Shown piece by piece: positions 1 through 7,629 of a stretch of DNA of 13,733 nt. Origin of the DNA: an uncultured Rickettsiales bacterium (GTDB lineage Bacteria > Pseudomonadota > Alphaproteobacteria > Rickettsiales > UBA1997); NCBI GenBank assembly GCA_951801155.1, contig CATOLK010000015.1, positions 1-13,733 of the forward strand, in the 5' to 3' direction. Numbering within the stretch: the stretch's first letter is position 1; each line of letters opens with the position of its first letter. Under the pieces are notes generated by a model. That model had not been told where the DNA came from. It did not search any database and worked only from the letters and a program-made list of their open reading frames with translations. Both the position numbers and the translations under genes were made by a program.

Positions 1-306
1 AAATTATTAAAAAATAAAATTATTAAATATATATAGAAAATAAAAATAGTTTTATGCAGAAGGTCTATTACAAAAAAGACAAGAATTTTTAATAGGAAGC
101 GTATTGAGATACGTTTCCATTATTAATAATATTAAAAATTTAAAGTATTTTAAAGTAAGATTTAGAATTTTGTGGAAAATTATATTTTTTATAATTTTTA
201 ATTATTTTAACATTATTGACAAATATGTAATTTTTTATATAGGAGAATAAATATAAAAAGAAAAATTACAAATATATTTTTCTGATATAAGAATTTCTTT
301 TTAAAT
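1..306. other. AT-rich region downstream of der, with an unstarted reading frame
   Basis: No convincing gene is visible here. One plus-strand frame stays open from 50 to 247 (stop TAA at 248-250), but it has no ATG and no ribosome binding site. Its first part reads more protein-like (residues such as AEGLLQKRQEF) than its Ile/Phe-rich end, so it may be a gene remnant. At this base composition a chance open frame of this size is also quite possible. The 24-nt loop repeat 255-267/292-302 lies just past the der stop and could be a weak der terminator. Confidence 0.3.
95..118. repeat. 10-bp hairpin, GC-richer than its surroundings
   Basis: GGAAGCGTAT (95-104) and ATACGTTTCC (109-118) pair around the loop TGAG, with nine Watson-Crick pairs and one G-T pair. 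No T-tract follows on either strand, so this does not look like a simple terminator. It stands out against the near-pure A/T surroundings and may be a structured RNA remnant or a dispersed palindrome. Confidence 0.45.
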
Positions 307-1689
307 CTATCTCTTTTTTCTTTTTTTCTTTTTGTCATCACTATCATAGGGATTTTTTGCCTTTCTAAGCAATAATCTCACTATTGTGTTATTTAAATTA
401 AAATCAGTTCTCAATCTATTAACAATAAATCTATCATAAGAAGTTTGTTCCAATCTCTCCGGACTATTAGTAAATAAAATAAAAGTTGGAGGCCTTTTTT
501 TGGCCTGAGTTATATATTTTAGTTTAACTTGATTTCCTCTATATAGTGGTGGATTATGATCTTTTTCTATAATTCTTAACCATTGATTCAATTTTGCTGT
601 AACAATATGAGAATCCCAAGCTTTAAAAACATCAAAAACTGCTTGCATTAATTTATCAATATTTTTTCCATTTAAAGCAGAAATAGGAACTATGGGACAA
701 CCTTTTAAATTTGGTAAACTATTTTCCACAATTTTTATAGTTTCATTCATAATATTATGTTTATTTTCTATAATATCCCATTTATTTAGTGCAAAAACAA
801 CCCCTCTACCCTCATCTGCTAAAATTGAAGCTATTGATAAATCCTGTGCATCTAGCGGACTATTGGCATCTAACATCATGATAACAACTTGAGCAAATTT
901 TATTGATTTCATAGCCTCAGTAACAGACATTTTTTCAAGTTCTTTATCTATATTTCTCTTTTTTCTTATACCGGCTGTATCAATTAATTTTATCTTTTTA
1001 CCTTTATAGTCCCAATCTATAGCTATCGAATCCCTGGTAATTCCAGCTTCAGGACCAGTTACAACCCTTTCTTCACCCAGCAACTGGTTAATTAAAGTTG
1101 ATTTTCCAGCATTTGGCCTTCCAACTATAGTTAAATGTATTGGTTTACTGCTATTTTCATCATTAATATTTATTTCTTTTTCTATATCATGGTATTTATC
1201 ATAATACGGTTCAATTGCATCGTATAACAGATTGAATCCATTCTTGTGTTCCGCTGATATTCCTACAATTTCTTTAAATCCTAATTTATAAAATTCTCTT
1301 TCAAAAGAATCATTATCTTTTAAATTATCACATTTATTGACCACTAAAATAGTAGGTTTTCCAATTATTCTTAATTTTTCCGCAAATGTCTTATCAAGTG
1401 CTGTAATTCCTGTTTTATCTACCACTAATATACAAATATCTGCTTCTGCAATAGCGTTTTCTGTTTGTTCTAACATTCTATATTCTAGAGCATTCTTGTC
1501 TGGATCTTGATTCCATCCAGGGGTATCAATAATTCTAAATTCTAATGGCCCAAGATAGCCAGTTGATTCTTTTCTATCTCTAGTAACTCCAGCAAAATCA
1601 TTAACTATAGCCAGAGATTGCCCAGCTAATTTGTTAAATAAAGTAGATTTTCCTACATTAGGTCTACCAACTATAGCTATAGTAAACAT
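307..1689 (-). CDS. der: ribosome-assembly GTPase Der (EngA)
   Basis: Der is an essential double GTPase that acts in 50S subunit maturation in the cytoplasm. The 460-residue product has the full family layout. GTPase domain 1 has GRPNVGKS at residues 8-15, DTPG at 55-58 and NKCD at 118-121. GTPase domain 2 has GRPNAGKS at 190-197, DTAG at 237-240 and NKWD at 302-305. A KH-like domain follows at about 355-445, then a basic tail (KKKKRKKR). An acidic linker of about 25 residues separates the two G domains, as usual in the family. The ATG lies one base after the stop of the upstream small membrane-protein gene, so the two are almost certainly co-transcribed and translation is probably coupled; no separate Shine-Dalgarno is seen. 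Length and motifs are complete. Confidence 0.97.
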   Translation of the reverse strand: MFTIAIVGRPNVGKSTLFNKLAGQSLAIVNDFAGVTRDRKESTGYLGPLEFRIIDTPGWNQDPDKNALEYRMLEQTENAIAEADICILVVDKTGITALDKTFAEKLRIIGKPTILVVNKCDNLKDNDSFEREFYKLGFKEIVGISAEHKNGFNLLYDAIEPYYDKYHDIEKEININDENSSKPIHLTIVGRPNAGKSTLINQLLGEERVVTGPEAGITRDSIAIDWDYKGKKIKLIDTAGIRKKRNIDKELEKMSVTEAMKSIKFAQVVIMMLDANSPLDAQDLSIASILADEGRGVVFALNKWDIIENKHNIMNETIKIVENSLPNLKGCPIVPISALNGKNIDKLMQAVFDVFKAWDSHIVTAKLNQWLRIIEKDHNPPLYRGNQVKLKYITQAKKRPPTFILFTNSPERLEQTSYDRFIVNRLRTDFNLNNTIVRLLLRKAKNPYDSDDKKKKRKKR

Positions 1690-1690
1690 T

Positions 1691-1858
1691 TCAATTTTGT
1701 TTAAAAATTTCGTCTACAATAAAGAAACATACAGCACCAATAGCCGTATATTGTCCCCATCTGGTTAATTTATTGTGACTAAAACCAGCTAATCCGAAAT
1801 ATGTTAAAACTAAAAATAATCCCAATACTAAAATTATTAATGAACCTTTATTTTTCAT
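1691..1858 (-). CDS. small two-helix membrane protein, first gene of the der operon
   Basis: This 55-residue protein begins MKNKGSLIILVLGLF and ends in IFKQN. Two hydrophobic segments, at about residues 6-26 and 36-50, are joined by a short polar turn (GFSHNKLTRWG), so it should be an integral membrane hairpin. I do not recognise the family. I chose the ATG at 1858 because AAGGGG lies 7 bases upstream of it. A longer in-frame TTG start at 1918 sits inside the -35 box of the operon promoter and cannot be used if that promoter is real. The gene ends one base before the der start, so the two form an operon. Function is unknown; nothing seen links it directly to ribosome assembly. Confidence 0.65.
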   Translation of the reverse strand: MKNKGSLIILVLGLFLVLTYFGLAGFSHNKLTRWGQYTAIGAVCFFIVDEIFKQN

Positions 1859-1889
1859 AATAACCCCTTGTAAAATCAATATTAATATA

Positions 1890-1918
1890 ATTATAACATA
1901 AAATATTATTATTTTCAA
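1890..1918 (-). promoter_or_regulatory. sigma70-type promoter of the small membrane protein-der operon
   Basis: On the minus strand, TTGAAA (1913-1918) and TATAAT (1890-1895) are separated by exactly 17 bases, a near-consensus housekeeping promoter. Transcription would start around 1883, about 25 bases before the ATG at 1858. Confidence 0.75.
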
Positions 1919-2090
1919 GTTTTATTTTTTAACTATTTAATTAATTTTTATTTTTATTTCTAAATTATCATGATAAATACTATATTTAATAGACCTCCTG
2001 TATAAAACTATTCTTATTTTCTATATATATATTTAATAATTTTATTTTTTTTATATCAAAGTAATTTATTTCTGGATTCTACAATACATA

Positions 2091-2124
2091 AGAATTACTA
2101 GACAATAAATTGTCAAGTAATTCT
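2091..2124. repeat. long palindrome with TCTGGATTC/GGAATGACG-like flanks
   Basis: AGAATTACT (2091-2099) and AGTAATTCT (2116-2124) pair perfectly. Inside them GACAAT (2101-2106) pairs with ATTGTC (2109-2114), leaving one A-A mismatch. The flanks read TCTGGATTCT (2071-2080) and TCTGGAATGACG (2127-2138). They resemble the ends of dispersed intergenic palindromes common in alphaproteobacterial genomes, whose outer parts read CTGGATTCC and GGAATGACG. Whether other copies exist cannot be seen from this window. Confidence 0.6.
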
Positions 2125-2225
2125 AATCTGGAATGACGTAAATAACGAAAAATTAAAAAATAAACACAATTAAGTTAGATAAAAAAGTATAAAAACTGAG
2201 TAATATCTAATCAAAAAAATAACAA

Positions 2226-2253
2226 TTGACTTTTTTTAAATGACTTTTATATT
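2226..2253 (+). promoter_or_regulatory. promoter of the desulfoferrodoxin gene
   Basis: TTGACT (2226-2231) and TATATT (2248-2253) are 16 bases apart. The predicted start near 2260 leaves a leader of about 15 bases before the ATG at 2275. Confidence 0.65.
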
Positions 2254-2274
2254 TTCGTAAAAAAATTTTTAAAA

Positions 2275-2661
2275 ATGACAAAAAATTTAGAAATTTATAA
2301 ATGCAATAAATGTGGTAATATTGTAGCAATAAACCACAATGGAACAGAAAATTTATTTTGTTGTGATGAACCTATGAAATTAATAGAAAGTAACACAACA
2401 GAAGCTTCAACTGAAAAACACATCCCAATCTTGAGTAAAATTGGTGAAAATAAATATAATGTTTTTGTCGGAGAAATAGAACATCCAATGACTCAAGAAC
2501 ACTATATAGAATGGATAGAGGTTCTAACAGAACAAAATTCTAGATTAACATTTTTTTTAAAACCTAACGACAAACCGGAAGTTAATTTCTTAACAGCAGA
2601 AAAAATAGTTGAAGTTAAAGCTTATTGCAATTTACATGGATTATGGAGTAAAAAAATATAA
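2275..2661 (+). CDS. dfx: desulfoferrodoxin (two-iron superoxide reductase)
   Basis: The enzyme reduces superoxide to hydrogen peroxide in the cytoplasm without releasing oxygen, typically using rubredoxin-type electron donors. The 128-residue protein has both iron centres. The N-terminal desulforedoxin-like Fe(Cys)4 site is C10, C13, C29 and C30. The catalytic Fe(His)4Cys site is H49 (in EKHIP, with the conserved Lys48), H70 (EIEHPM), H76 (EHYIEW), C118 and H121 (YCNLHG). Length fits the 2Fe class. The gene stands alone behind its own promoter and converges on yajQ. There is no Shine-Dalgarno, as for several core genes here. It points to a cell that lives with little oxygen but meets bursts of it. 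Confidence 0.95.
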   Translation: MTKNLEIYKCNKCGNIVAINHNGTENLFCCDEPMKLIESNTTEASTEKHIPILSKIGENKYNVFVGEIEHPMTQEHYIEWIEVLTEQNSRLTFFLKPNDKPEVNFLTAEKIVEVKAYCNLHGLWSKKI

Positions 2662-2669
2662 CTCTAAAA

Positions 2670-2699
2670 AATATGGATGAATAAAAATTCATCCATATT
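2670..2699. terminator. hairpin terminator between the convergent dfx and yajQ genes
   Basis: AATATGGATGAAT (2670-2682) and ATTCATCCATATT (2687-2699) form a perfect 13-bp stem with an AAAA loop. Read on the minus strand the stem is followed by TTTTT, so it is a good intrinsic terminator for yajQ. The plus-strand side has a poorer T-tract but probably also serves dfx. Confidence 0.8.
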
Positions 2700-2715
2700 A
2701 ATAAAATTTAATTAA

Positions 2716-3207
2716 TTAGTCTCTAAAATTTATAAATTGTAATGGTAAATCAAGCCCAAGATTCTTAATTTGTTGAATTGCTTCCTGTAATTCATCTCGT
2801 GATTTTCCACTAATCCTAACTTCTTCTCCCTGTATTGAAGCCTGTACTTTTAACTTTGATTGTTTAAAATATTTTGTTATTTTTTTAGCATTTTCTTGAT
2901 CTATTCCTTCCTTTAGTTTTACTATTTGTCTTAAAGTATTACCACTAGCCTTTTCTTCTTTTTGAAAATCTAAAGAAAGTGGATCCAATTTTCTTTTAAC
3001 AAATGAAGATTTTAAAGAATCATTTAATTGTCCTAAACAATATTCACTTTCAGCAACTATCGTTATATTTTTTTCTTTTTTATCTAATTCTAATGACCAT
3101 TTTACACTTTTAAAATCGTAGCGATTACCTATTTCTCTCAGGCTTGTATTGACAGCATTATCAACTTCTTGAAAATCTATTTTTGAAACTACATCAAAAC
3201 TTGGCAT
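2716..3207 (-). CDS. yajQ: YajQ family nucleotide-binding protein
   Basis: YajQ proteins are small cytoplasmic proteins built of two ferredoxin-like domains. Some members bind cyclic di-GMP and act as transcriptional co-regulators; the E. coli protein binds nucleotides. The 163-residue product carries the family hallmarks: start MPSFDVVSKID, NRYDFK at 28-33, SGNTLRQIVKLKEGID near 88-103, and the C-terminal LPLQFINFRD. Length is typical and complete. No Shine-Dalgarno precedes the ATG at 3207, but the conserved MPSFD start fixes it. No other cyclic di-GMP gene is visible nearby, so its signal in this organism is open. Confidence 0.95.
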   Translation of the reverse strand: MPSFDVVSKIDFQEVDNAVNTSLREIGNRYDFKSVKWSLELDKKEKNITIVAESEYCLGQLNDSLKSSFVKRKLDPLSLDFQKEEKASGNTLRQIVKLKEGIDQENAKKITKYFKQSKLKVQASIQGEEVRISGKSRDELQEAIQQIKNLGLDLPLQFINFRD

Positions 3208-3560
3208 AATTATGATTAAATTTGTTTTTTGAAAAGTATAAAATTAAAAAAATATTTTTCAATATTAAGATTAAAGTTGATATTGTAACTTAAAAAAAGT
3301 TATAAATATTATTTTAATTTCTATTTTTTCTATCATTTATACAAAAAATCCTCCAAAGAATTAAAAATTCTTTTTAAAATAATATTGTTATAAAAAAAAT
3401 AAAAAATATTAAAAATAAAGAGGAAAAATATATTAAAAAACAAAATTAAAGATAATATAATGGTTTTTATAATAAAATACTAAACACTAAAATAAATTTT
3501 AATTGATTTTTAATTCTTATAGCTTAAAAATATAAGTATTTAAAAAAAAGATTATTTTAT
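3208..3560. other. divergent intergenic region between yajQ and the phosphohexomutase gene
   Basis: These 353 bases hold no convincing gene. A hairpin with 8-bp arms lies at 3355-3373 (AAAGAATT/AATTCTTT). It is nested in a larger imperfect inverted repeat of 3301-3317 with 3374-3392. A GGAGG-like motif on the minus strand (3350-3354) is followed by a 21-codon frame starting at 3336, but its spacing of about 13 bases is too long to be persuasive. No clean -35/-10 pair stands out for either gene. Confidence 0.4.
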
Positions 3561-4952
3561 ATGATAAATCATATTTTTGAAAAATCTATTTTAAAACAAT
3601 ATGACATAAGAGGTATTATAAATAAAGACCTAAATGAAGTCGACGCTTATTTTGTAGGAAAAAGCTACGGTACAATGTTGTCTAAAATTAACAAAAAAAA
3701 TTGTGTTATTGGCTACGATGCAAGATTTACTTCAAAAGACTATTCAAACGAAGTTATAAAAGGTTTAACAGAATGTGGAATTAATATAACAAATATAGGA
3801 TTAGCCCCGACACCTATGGTATATTTTGCTATACAATTTTTAAAAAAAGATGCTGGTTTAATAATTACAGCTTCACACAATCCACCTGAATACAATGGTT
3901 TTAAAATGCTTACAAATGAAGATCCAATTTGGGGAAAAGATATACAGGAACTTGGTAAAATAGCAGAAAAAGGAGAGTTTATAGAGAACAATAAATTAGG
4001 AAATATTGAAGAAATAGATATAAAAGAAGATTATTTTAAATTTTTATTAAATATTTTAAATAAAAATAATAAAAAAGAATTAAAAATTTGTTGGGATGCC
4101 GGCAACGGTGCCGTAGCATCTATTATTGATGATTTTGTTAAAAGATTACCCGGAAAACATATAACAATTTGTAATACAGTAGATCCTAACTTTCCAAACC
4201 ACCATCCAAATCCAGAAATACCAGAAAATATGAAAATGTTAGGTGAAGAGGTTGTAAAAAATAATTGTGATTTCGGTATTGGTTTTGATGGAGATGGTGA
4301 CAGAATAGGAATAGTTGATGATGAAGGTTATATGCTTTATGGTGATCAATTATTAAGTATATTTGCTAGAGATTATTTAAAATCAAATCCTGGAGAAAAA
4401 GTTATGTCAGAAGTATCTGCAAGTTTAACTTTATACAATGATATTACGGAACACGGTGGTATTCCAGTAATGTGGAGACCAGGGCATTCTATACAAAAAG
4501 CAAAAATGAAAGAAGATAACATTAAACTTGCTGGAGAAACAAGTGGACATATATTTTTTGGAGAAAACCATAATTATGACGATGCCTTATATGCATCCAT
4601 AAAATTAATAAATATTTTGTCAAATATTGACGAAAAATTATCGGATATAAGAAAAGCTTTTCCAATCACCTATTCTACAAAAAAAATTAACATAAAATCT
4701 AATGATATTGATAAATTTACAGTTCCAGATGCTATAGCAGACAGAATAAAAGCACAAGGTCGTGAAGTTTGTACTGTAGAAGGAGCTAGAGTAAATAAAG
4801 CAGATGGTTGGTGGTTATGCAGAAATTCAAGTACAAGTCCACAAATGACAGTAAGATGTGAAGCTTTAAGTAGAGAAGGTTTGGAGGAATGTAAAAAAGA
4901 GTTAAAAGAACAATTACAATTAAGTAATTATGATGTAGACTTTGGAGATTGA
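3561..4952 (+). CDS. phosphoglucomutase/phosphomannomutase (alpha-D-phosphohexomutase)
   Basis: The enzyme interconverts hexose 1- and 6-phosphates, feeding nucleotide-sugar synthesis for lipopolysaccharide, polysaccharide or glycoprotein sugars. The 463-residue protein has the four-domain family layout. YDIRG is at 14-18; the phosphoserine loop TASHNP is at 103-108 with catalytic Ser105; the metal loop DGDGDR is at 243-248 with Asp243, Asp245 and Asp247; the sugar-specificity loop GETSGH is at 325-330; the phosphate-binding RNSSTSP is at 421-427. It is intact and of normal length, closest in style to the bifunctional AlgC/PgmG type. Whether glucose or mannose is preferred cannot be decided from the motifs. 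It is a single gene converging on the coiled-coil gene, with no other sugar gene in view. Confidence 0.93.
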   Translation: MINHIFEKSILKQYDIRGIINKDLNEVDAYFVGKSYGTMLSKINKKNCVIGYDARFTSKDYSNEVIKGLTECGINITNIGLAPTPMVYFAIQFLKKDAGLIITASHNPPEYNGFKMLTNEDPIWGKDIQELGKIAEKGEFIENNKLGNIEEIDIKEDYFKFLLNILNKNNKKELKICWDAGNGAVASIIDDFVKRLPGKHITICNTVDPNFPNHHPNPEIPENMKMLGEEVVKNNCDFGIGFDGDGDRIGIVDDEGYMLYGDQLLSIFARDYLKSNPGEKVMSEVSASLTLYNDITEHGGIPVMWRPGHSIQKAKMKEDNIKLAGETSGHIFFGENHNYDDALYASIKLINILSNIDEKLSDIRKAFPITYSTKKINIKSNDIDKFTVPDAIADRIKAQGREVCTVEGARVNKADGWWLCRNSSTSPQMTVRCEALSREGLEECKKELKEQLQLSNYDVDFGD

Positions 4953-4983
4953 TATATTTTTATACATTTAACTAATAAATTTG

Positions 4984-5012
4984 ATAAGATAGAGTTTTTA
5001 ACTCTATCTTAT
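4984..5012. terminator. bidirectional terminator hairpin
   Basis: ATAAGATAGAGTT (4984-4996) and AACTCTATCTTAT (5000-5012) form a perfect 13-bp stem with a TTT loop. Three Ts follow on the plus strand. It lies between the stop of the phosphohexomutase gene (4952) and the stop of the convergent coiled-coil gene (5022) and probably ends both transcripts. Confidence 0.8.
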
Positions 5013-5021
5013 TTTAGAAAC

Positions 5022-7403
5022 TTAAAATCTTCGTCCGTTGTTTTCTATTTGTTTAATGTTATCAATACAAGCAGATATTTCATTTAGAGTTTTAATTCTT
5101 TCACCTGCTTCTGTAATATATTTATTATTACCGTCTATTATTTTTTGATTTTCAGATTTTATAAAATTTACAACATTAACTTTTAATGATGCATCTCTTC
5201 TTTCATTTATTTTAGCGATATAAATAAATTTTTTTAATTGAGATATTTTTTTATTTAAATTTTCGTTATCACTAGCATTAATAATATAATCTTCTTTAGA
5301 AAAGTCATTATTTTTTATTTTTTCATATAAAGATCGAATGTTTTGACTATTGCCAAATTCTACACTGCTTATTCCATTTTCTTCTTGAAATTTATACTTA
5401 TCTTTATTTGCTTTTTCTTTTAAGGTATTTTTAAATTTTTTTTCAAATTTACCTTTAAAATTGTAAATTTTTTCTATTGTTTTTTCTAATAATTCATCCT
5501 CTTCTAAAGAATTAATTTCTTTAAGTACTTTTATTTGATTCTTTTCTATTTCAATTATCATTCTTTCTTCTATTTTTATTAGTTTTTCAATGTTATTTTT
5601 AAAATCATTGAATGATTGCATAGAATTATATGTAAAGTAACTTTCAATAAAGTTATCAGTATTTTTATTAAAATTATCAAATTTATTACAAATATTTTTA
5701 TATTTATTTTTAAATTTTTTATTATATTTATAATTTTTACAATTTTTTAATTCATTTTTTATATTATGCATTACATGGCTAATATTTGAAAAATTATTTA
5801 TATTTTTTAAGATATTGTATATTTCATTATAGATATTAAAAGTTTTTAAATCTATATTATTATTATTATTTAATTCTTCTATTTTTTTATTAAGTTCTTT
5901 TCTTATATTTTCTTTTTCTTTTTTATCTAAATTTTTATCATTTAATTTATTATATTCATTCAGTTTATTTTCTAATTTTGATTTTAATTCAGAGTTTTTT
6001 TTATTCTTATTTTCTAATTCTTTTTTCTTAATTCCTTTTTCGAACTTAATTTTATAAATTCTTCCTTTTTCCATAAAAGTTTTGTTTAATTTATTTTTTA
6101 ATGAAACTATTCCATTTATATCTTTCTTTAATTCATATATTATTTCATAATCTTCATTTATAATATTTATAATATTTATTATATTATTATCTAACTCATT
6201 ATAATCTTTATTTGATTCAAATATTTCTTTAATAAATTCATCTATTTCTTTTTCCAACTTATTTATTTCTTTTTTATTGTTTTTTCCTTCGTATTCTTTT
6301 ATTTTATCATCTAATTTTTTCATTTCATCATCTAATTTTTTCATTTCATCATCATTTTTTTTTATTTCATTATCTAATTTTTTTATTTCATCATCATTTT
6401 TTTTTATTTCAGCACTTAAACTATTTATTTTATTTGTTAAATTTTCAATTTCTTCAGTATTTCCATTCAATATTTGTTTTATTTCATTTATTTCTTTATT
6501 ATTTTCTTTTTTTAAATTTTCTATATCTTTATAAACCATTTCAATATTATTTTTTAATTTTTTTAAAATTATTTTATTATCAAATTTATCTAAATCTTGC
6601 ATAAAAGAAGTAGCTCTAGCATGAAGTTTTTTATGAATATTATCAGCAAAAGTTATAGTAGATTCTGGGGAGTTTAAATCCCTATTACCGAGCAGATGAT
6701 GTACAGTAATATTAAAATTTGTTTCAATTCTTGTAAACTGATCTTTAATTTTTTTTATAACTTTATCTATATCAACTTTTTTTGTATTTTGTATAAATGA
6801 TTTTATATCAGAAATATTATCTTTGATTTTTTTGATTTCATATTTAGCATATTCAATATTTTTTTCATTTATAAAAATTCCAATTTTATCATTAATTTCT
6901 TTTATATTTAATATATTCTCAATTTCCTGAATATTATCTTCAATTTTCTGAGTATTATCTTCAATTTTCTGAATATTATTTTCAATATTTTCTTTAGATT
7001 TATTTTCTTTTATATTTTTTAAATAATTATCTGTATCTAAACGAAGATCCTTAATGGATTTTGATATTTTATTAATTTCATAATATTGAAAACCTAAACC
7101 GTTATTAAAAAAAGCCATACTAAGATAATTATAAATAGTTCCTCTTTCTTCTTCTTTTTTTTCCGTATCAGTTCTTATATTTTTATAATATTCACCAAGA
7201 AATTCCATTTTTGAGTATATATTATCTAAGTTTTTTCTTGTAGATACTCTTTTTTTTCTTAAATCATCCATTTCTTTTTCTTTTTTTTTATGATTTTTAT
7301 TATTTTCGTTTTGTTTTTTTATAAATTTATTAATTTCATCTTCACATTTTTTTCTTTTTCTTTGTCTTCTTAAACTTTTTTTACTTTTTCCTATATCACT
7401 CAT
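5022..7403 (-). CDS. large coiled-coil protein of unknown function
   Basis: I do not recognise this 793-residue protein. It has no signal peptide and no membrane segment. It starts with a strongly basic patch (KKSLRRQRKRKK, 8-19) and is then dominated by Lys, Asn, Glu and Ile in heptad-like coiled-coil segments: about 110-225, 280-400, 455-515 and 600-665. Short tandem repeats occur at 141-163 (units like IEDNIQK) and 332-369 (units like DDEMKKL). At DNA level the latter include two exact 21-bp copies at 6307-6348. Less repetitive parts, which may be folded domains, lie at about 225-275 (with ITVHHLLGNRDLN) and 675-793. AAAGGAT 7 bases before the ATG supports the start. It is flanked by core genes, with no mobile-element marks. 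It could be a structural or cytoskeletal protein, a nucleic-acid-binding coiled coil, or a host-directed effector; the sequence does not decide. Confidence 0.8.
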   Translation of the reverse strand: MSDIGKSKKSLRRQRKRKKCEDEINKFIKKQNENNKNHKKKEKEMDDLRKKRVSTRKNLDNIYSKMEFLGEYYKNIRTDTEKKEEERGTIYNYLSMAFFNNGLGFQYYEINKISKSIKDLRLDTDNYLKNIKENKSKENIENNIQKIEDNTQKIEDNIQEIENILNIKEINDKIGIFINEKNIEYAKYEIKKIKDNISDIKSFIQNTKKVDIDKVIKKIKDQFTRIETNFNITVHHLLGNRDLNSPESTITFADNIHKKLHARATSFMQDLDKFDNKIILKKLKNNIEMVYKDIENLKKENNKEINEIKQILNGNTEEIENLTNKINSLSAEIKKNDDEIKKLDNEIKKNDDEMKKLDDEMKKLDDKIKEYEGKNNKKEINKLEKEIDEFIKEIFESNKDYNELDNNIINIINIINEDYEIIYELKKDINGIVSLKNKLNKTFMEKGRIYKIKFEKGIKKKELENKNKKNSELKSKLENKLNEYNKLNDKNLDKKEKENIRKELNKKIEELNNNNNIDLKTFNIYNEIYNILKNINNFSNISHVMHNIKNELKNCKNYKYNKKFKNKYKNICNKFDNFNKNTDNFIESYFTYNSMQSFNDFKNNIEKLIKIEERMIIEIEKNQIKVLKEINSLEEDELLEKTIEKIYNFKGKFEKKFKNTLKEKANKDKYKFQEENGISSVEFGNSQNIRSLYEKIKNNDFSKEDYIINASDNENLNKKISQLKKFIYIAKINERRDASLKVNVVNFIKSENQKIIDGNNKYITEAGERIKTLNEISACIDNIKQIENNGRRF
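6307..6348 (-). repeat. two exact 21-bp tandem repeats inside the coiled-coil gene
   Basis: The unit at 6307-6327 is repeated without change at 6328-6348. Degenerate relatives continue to about 6411. On the coding strand each unit encodes seven residues (DDEMKKL type), exactly one coiled-coil heptad, so copy-number changes would lengthen or shorten the coil by whole heptads without shifting the frame. Confidence 0.8.
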
Positions 7404-7565
7404 TTTATCTATCCTTTAATTTATTAATAATAAAAAAATATTATCATATTATAAACAATAATATTTTTACATGATTTTTTTTGAAAAATATAAATATATC
7501 ATATCAAAATTTTTATAAAAGTCAACTAAAATTAACAATACAAAATATATCTATAATATAATCTC

Positions 7566-7593
7566 TTGATTTTAAAAAAATATATTTTATAAT
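7566..7593 (+). promoter_or_regulatory. promoter of the acpP-fabF operon
   Basis: TTGATT (7566-7571) and a perfect TATAAT (7588-7593) are 16 bases apart. The predicted start near 7600 gives a leader of about 30 bases before acpP. Confidence 0.7.
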
Positions 7594-7629
7594 TAGTAAT
7601 GTTATATTAATAAATATTATAAATTAAAA

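Larger units (their letters stand above)
1919..2274. other. divergent intergenic region between the der operon and the desulfoferrodoxin gene
   Basis: No gene is visible in these 356 bases. They hold the desulfoferrodoxin promoter, a perfect 12-bp palindrome TTATCATGATAA (1965-1976) that may be a regulator site, and a long palindromic element around 2091-2124, both on the far side of the der-operon promoter. The rest is A/T-rich filler. Confidence 0.5.

Noticed and set aside
692..892. 66-codon plus-strand frame
   Set aside because: It lies entirely inside der on the opposite strand and has no family pattern; der is certain.
1859..1918. 20-residue N-terminal extension of the small membrane protein from a TTG start
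   Set aside because: The TTG is part of the -35 box of a near-consensus promoter, and the internal ATG at 1858 has its own AAGGGG.
3301..3392. Large imperfect inverted repeat with nested hairpin, considered as an RNA element or insertion sequence end
   Set aside because: Arms are almost pure A/T, so such pairing is expected by chance; no riboswitch-like conserved core or transposase is present.
3740..3991. 83-codon minus-strand frame
   Set aside because: Antisense shadow of the phosphohexomutase gene, covering its conserved phosphoserine loop.
6300..6420. CRISPR-like array
   Set aside because: The units are contiguous 21-bp coding repeats without spacers and belong to a coiled coil.
6277..6534. 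85-codon plus-strand Phe/Ser-rich frame
   Set aside because: Reverse reading of the Lys/Glu/Asp repeats of the coiled-coil gene.
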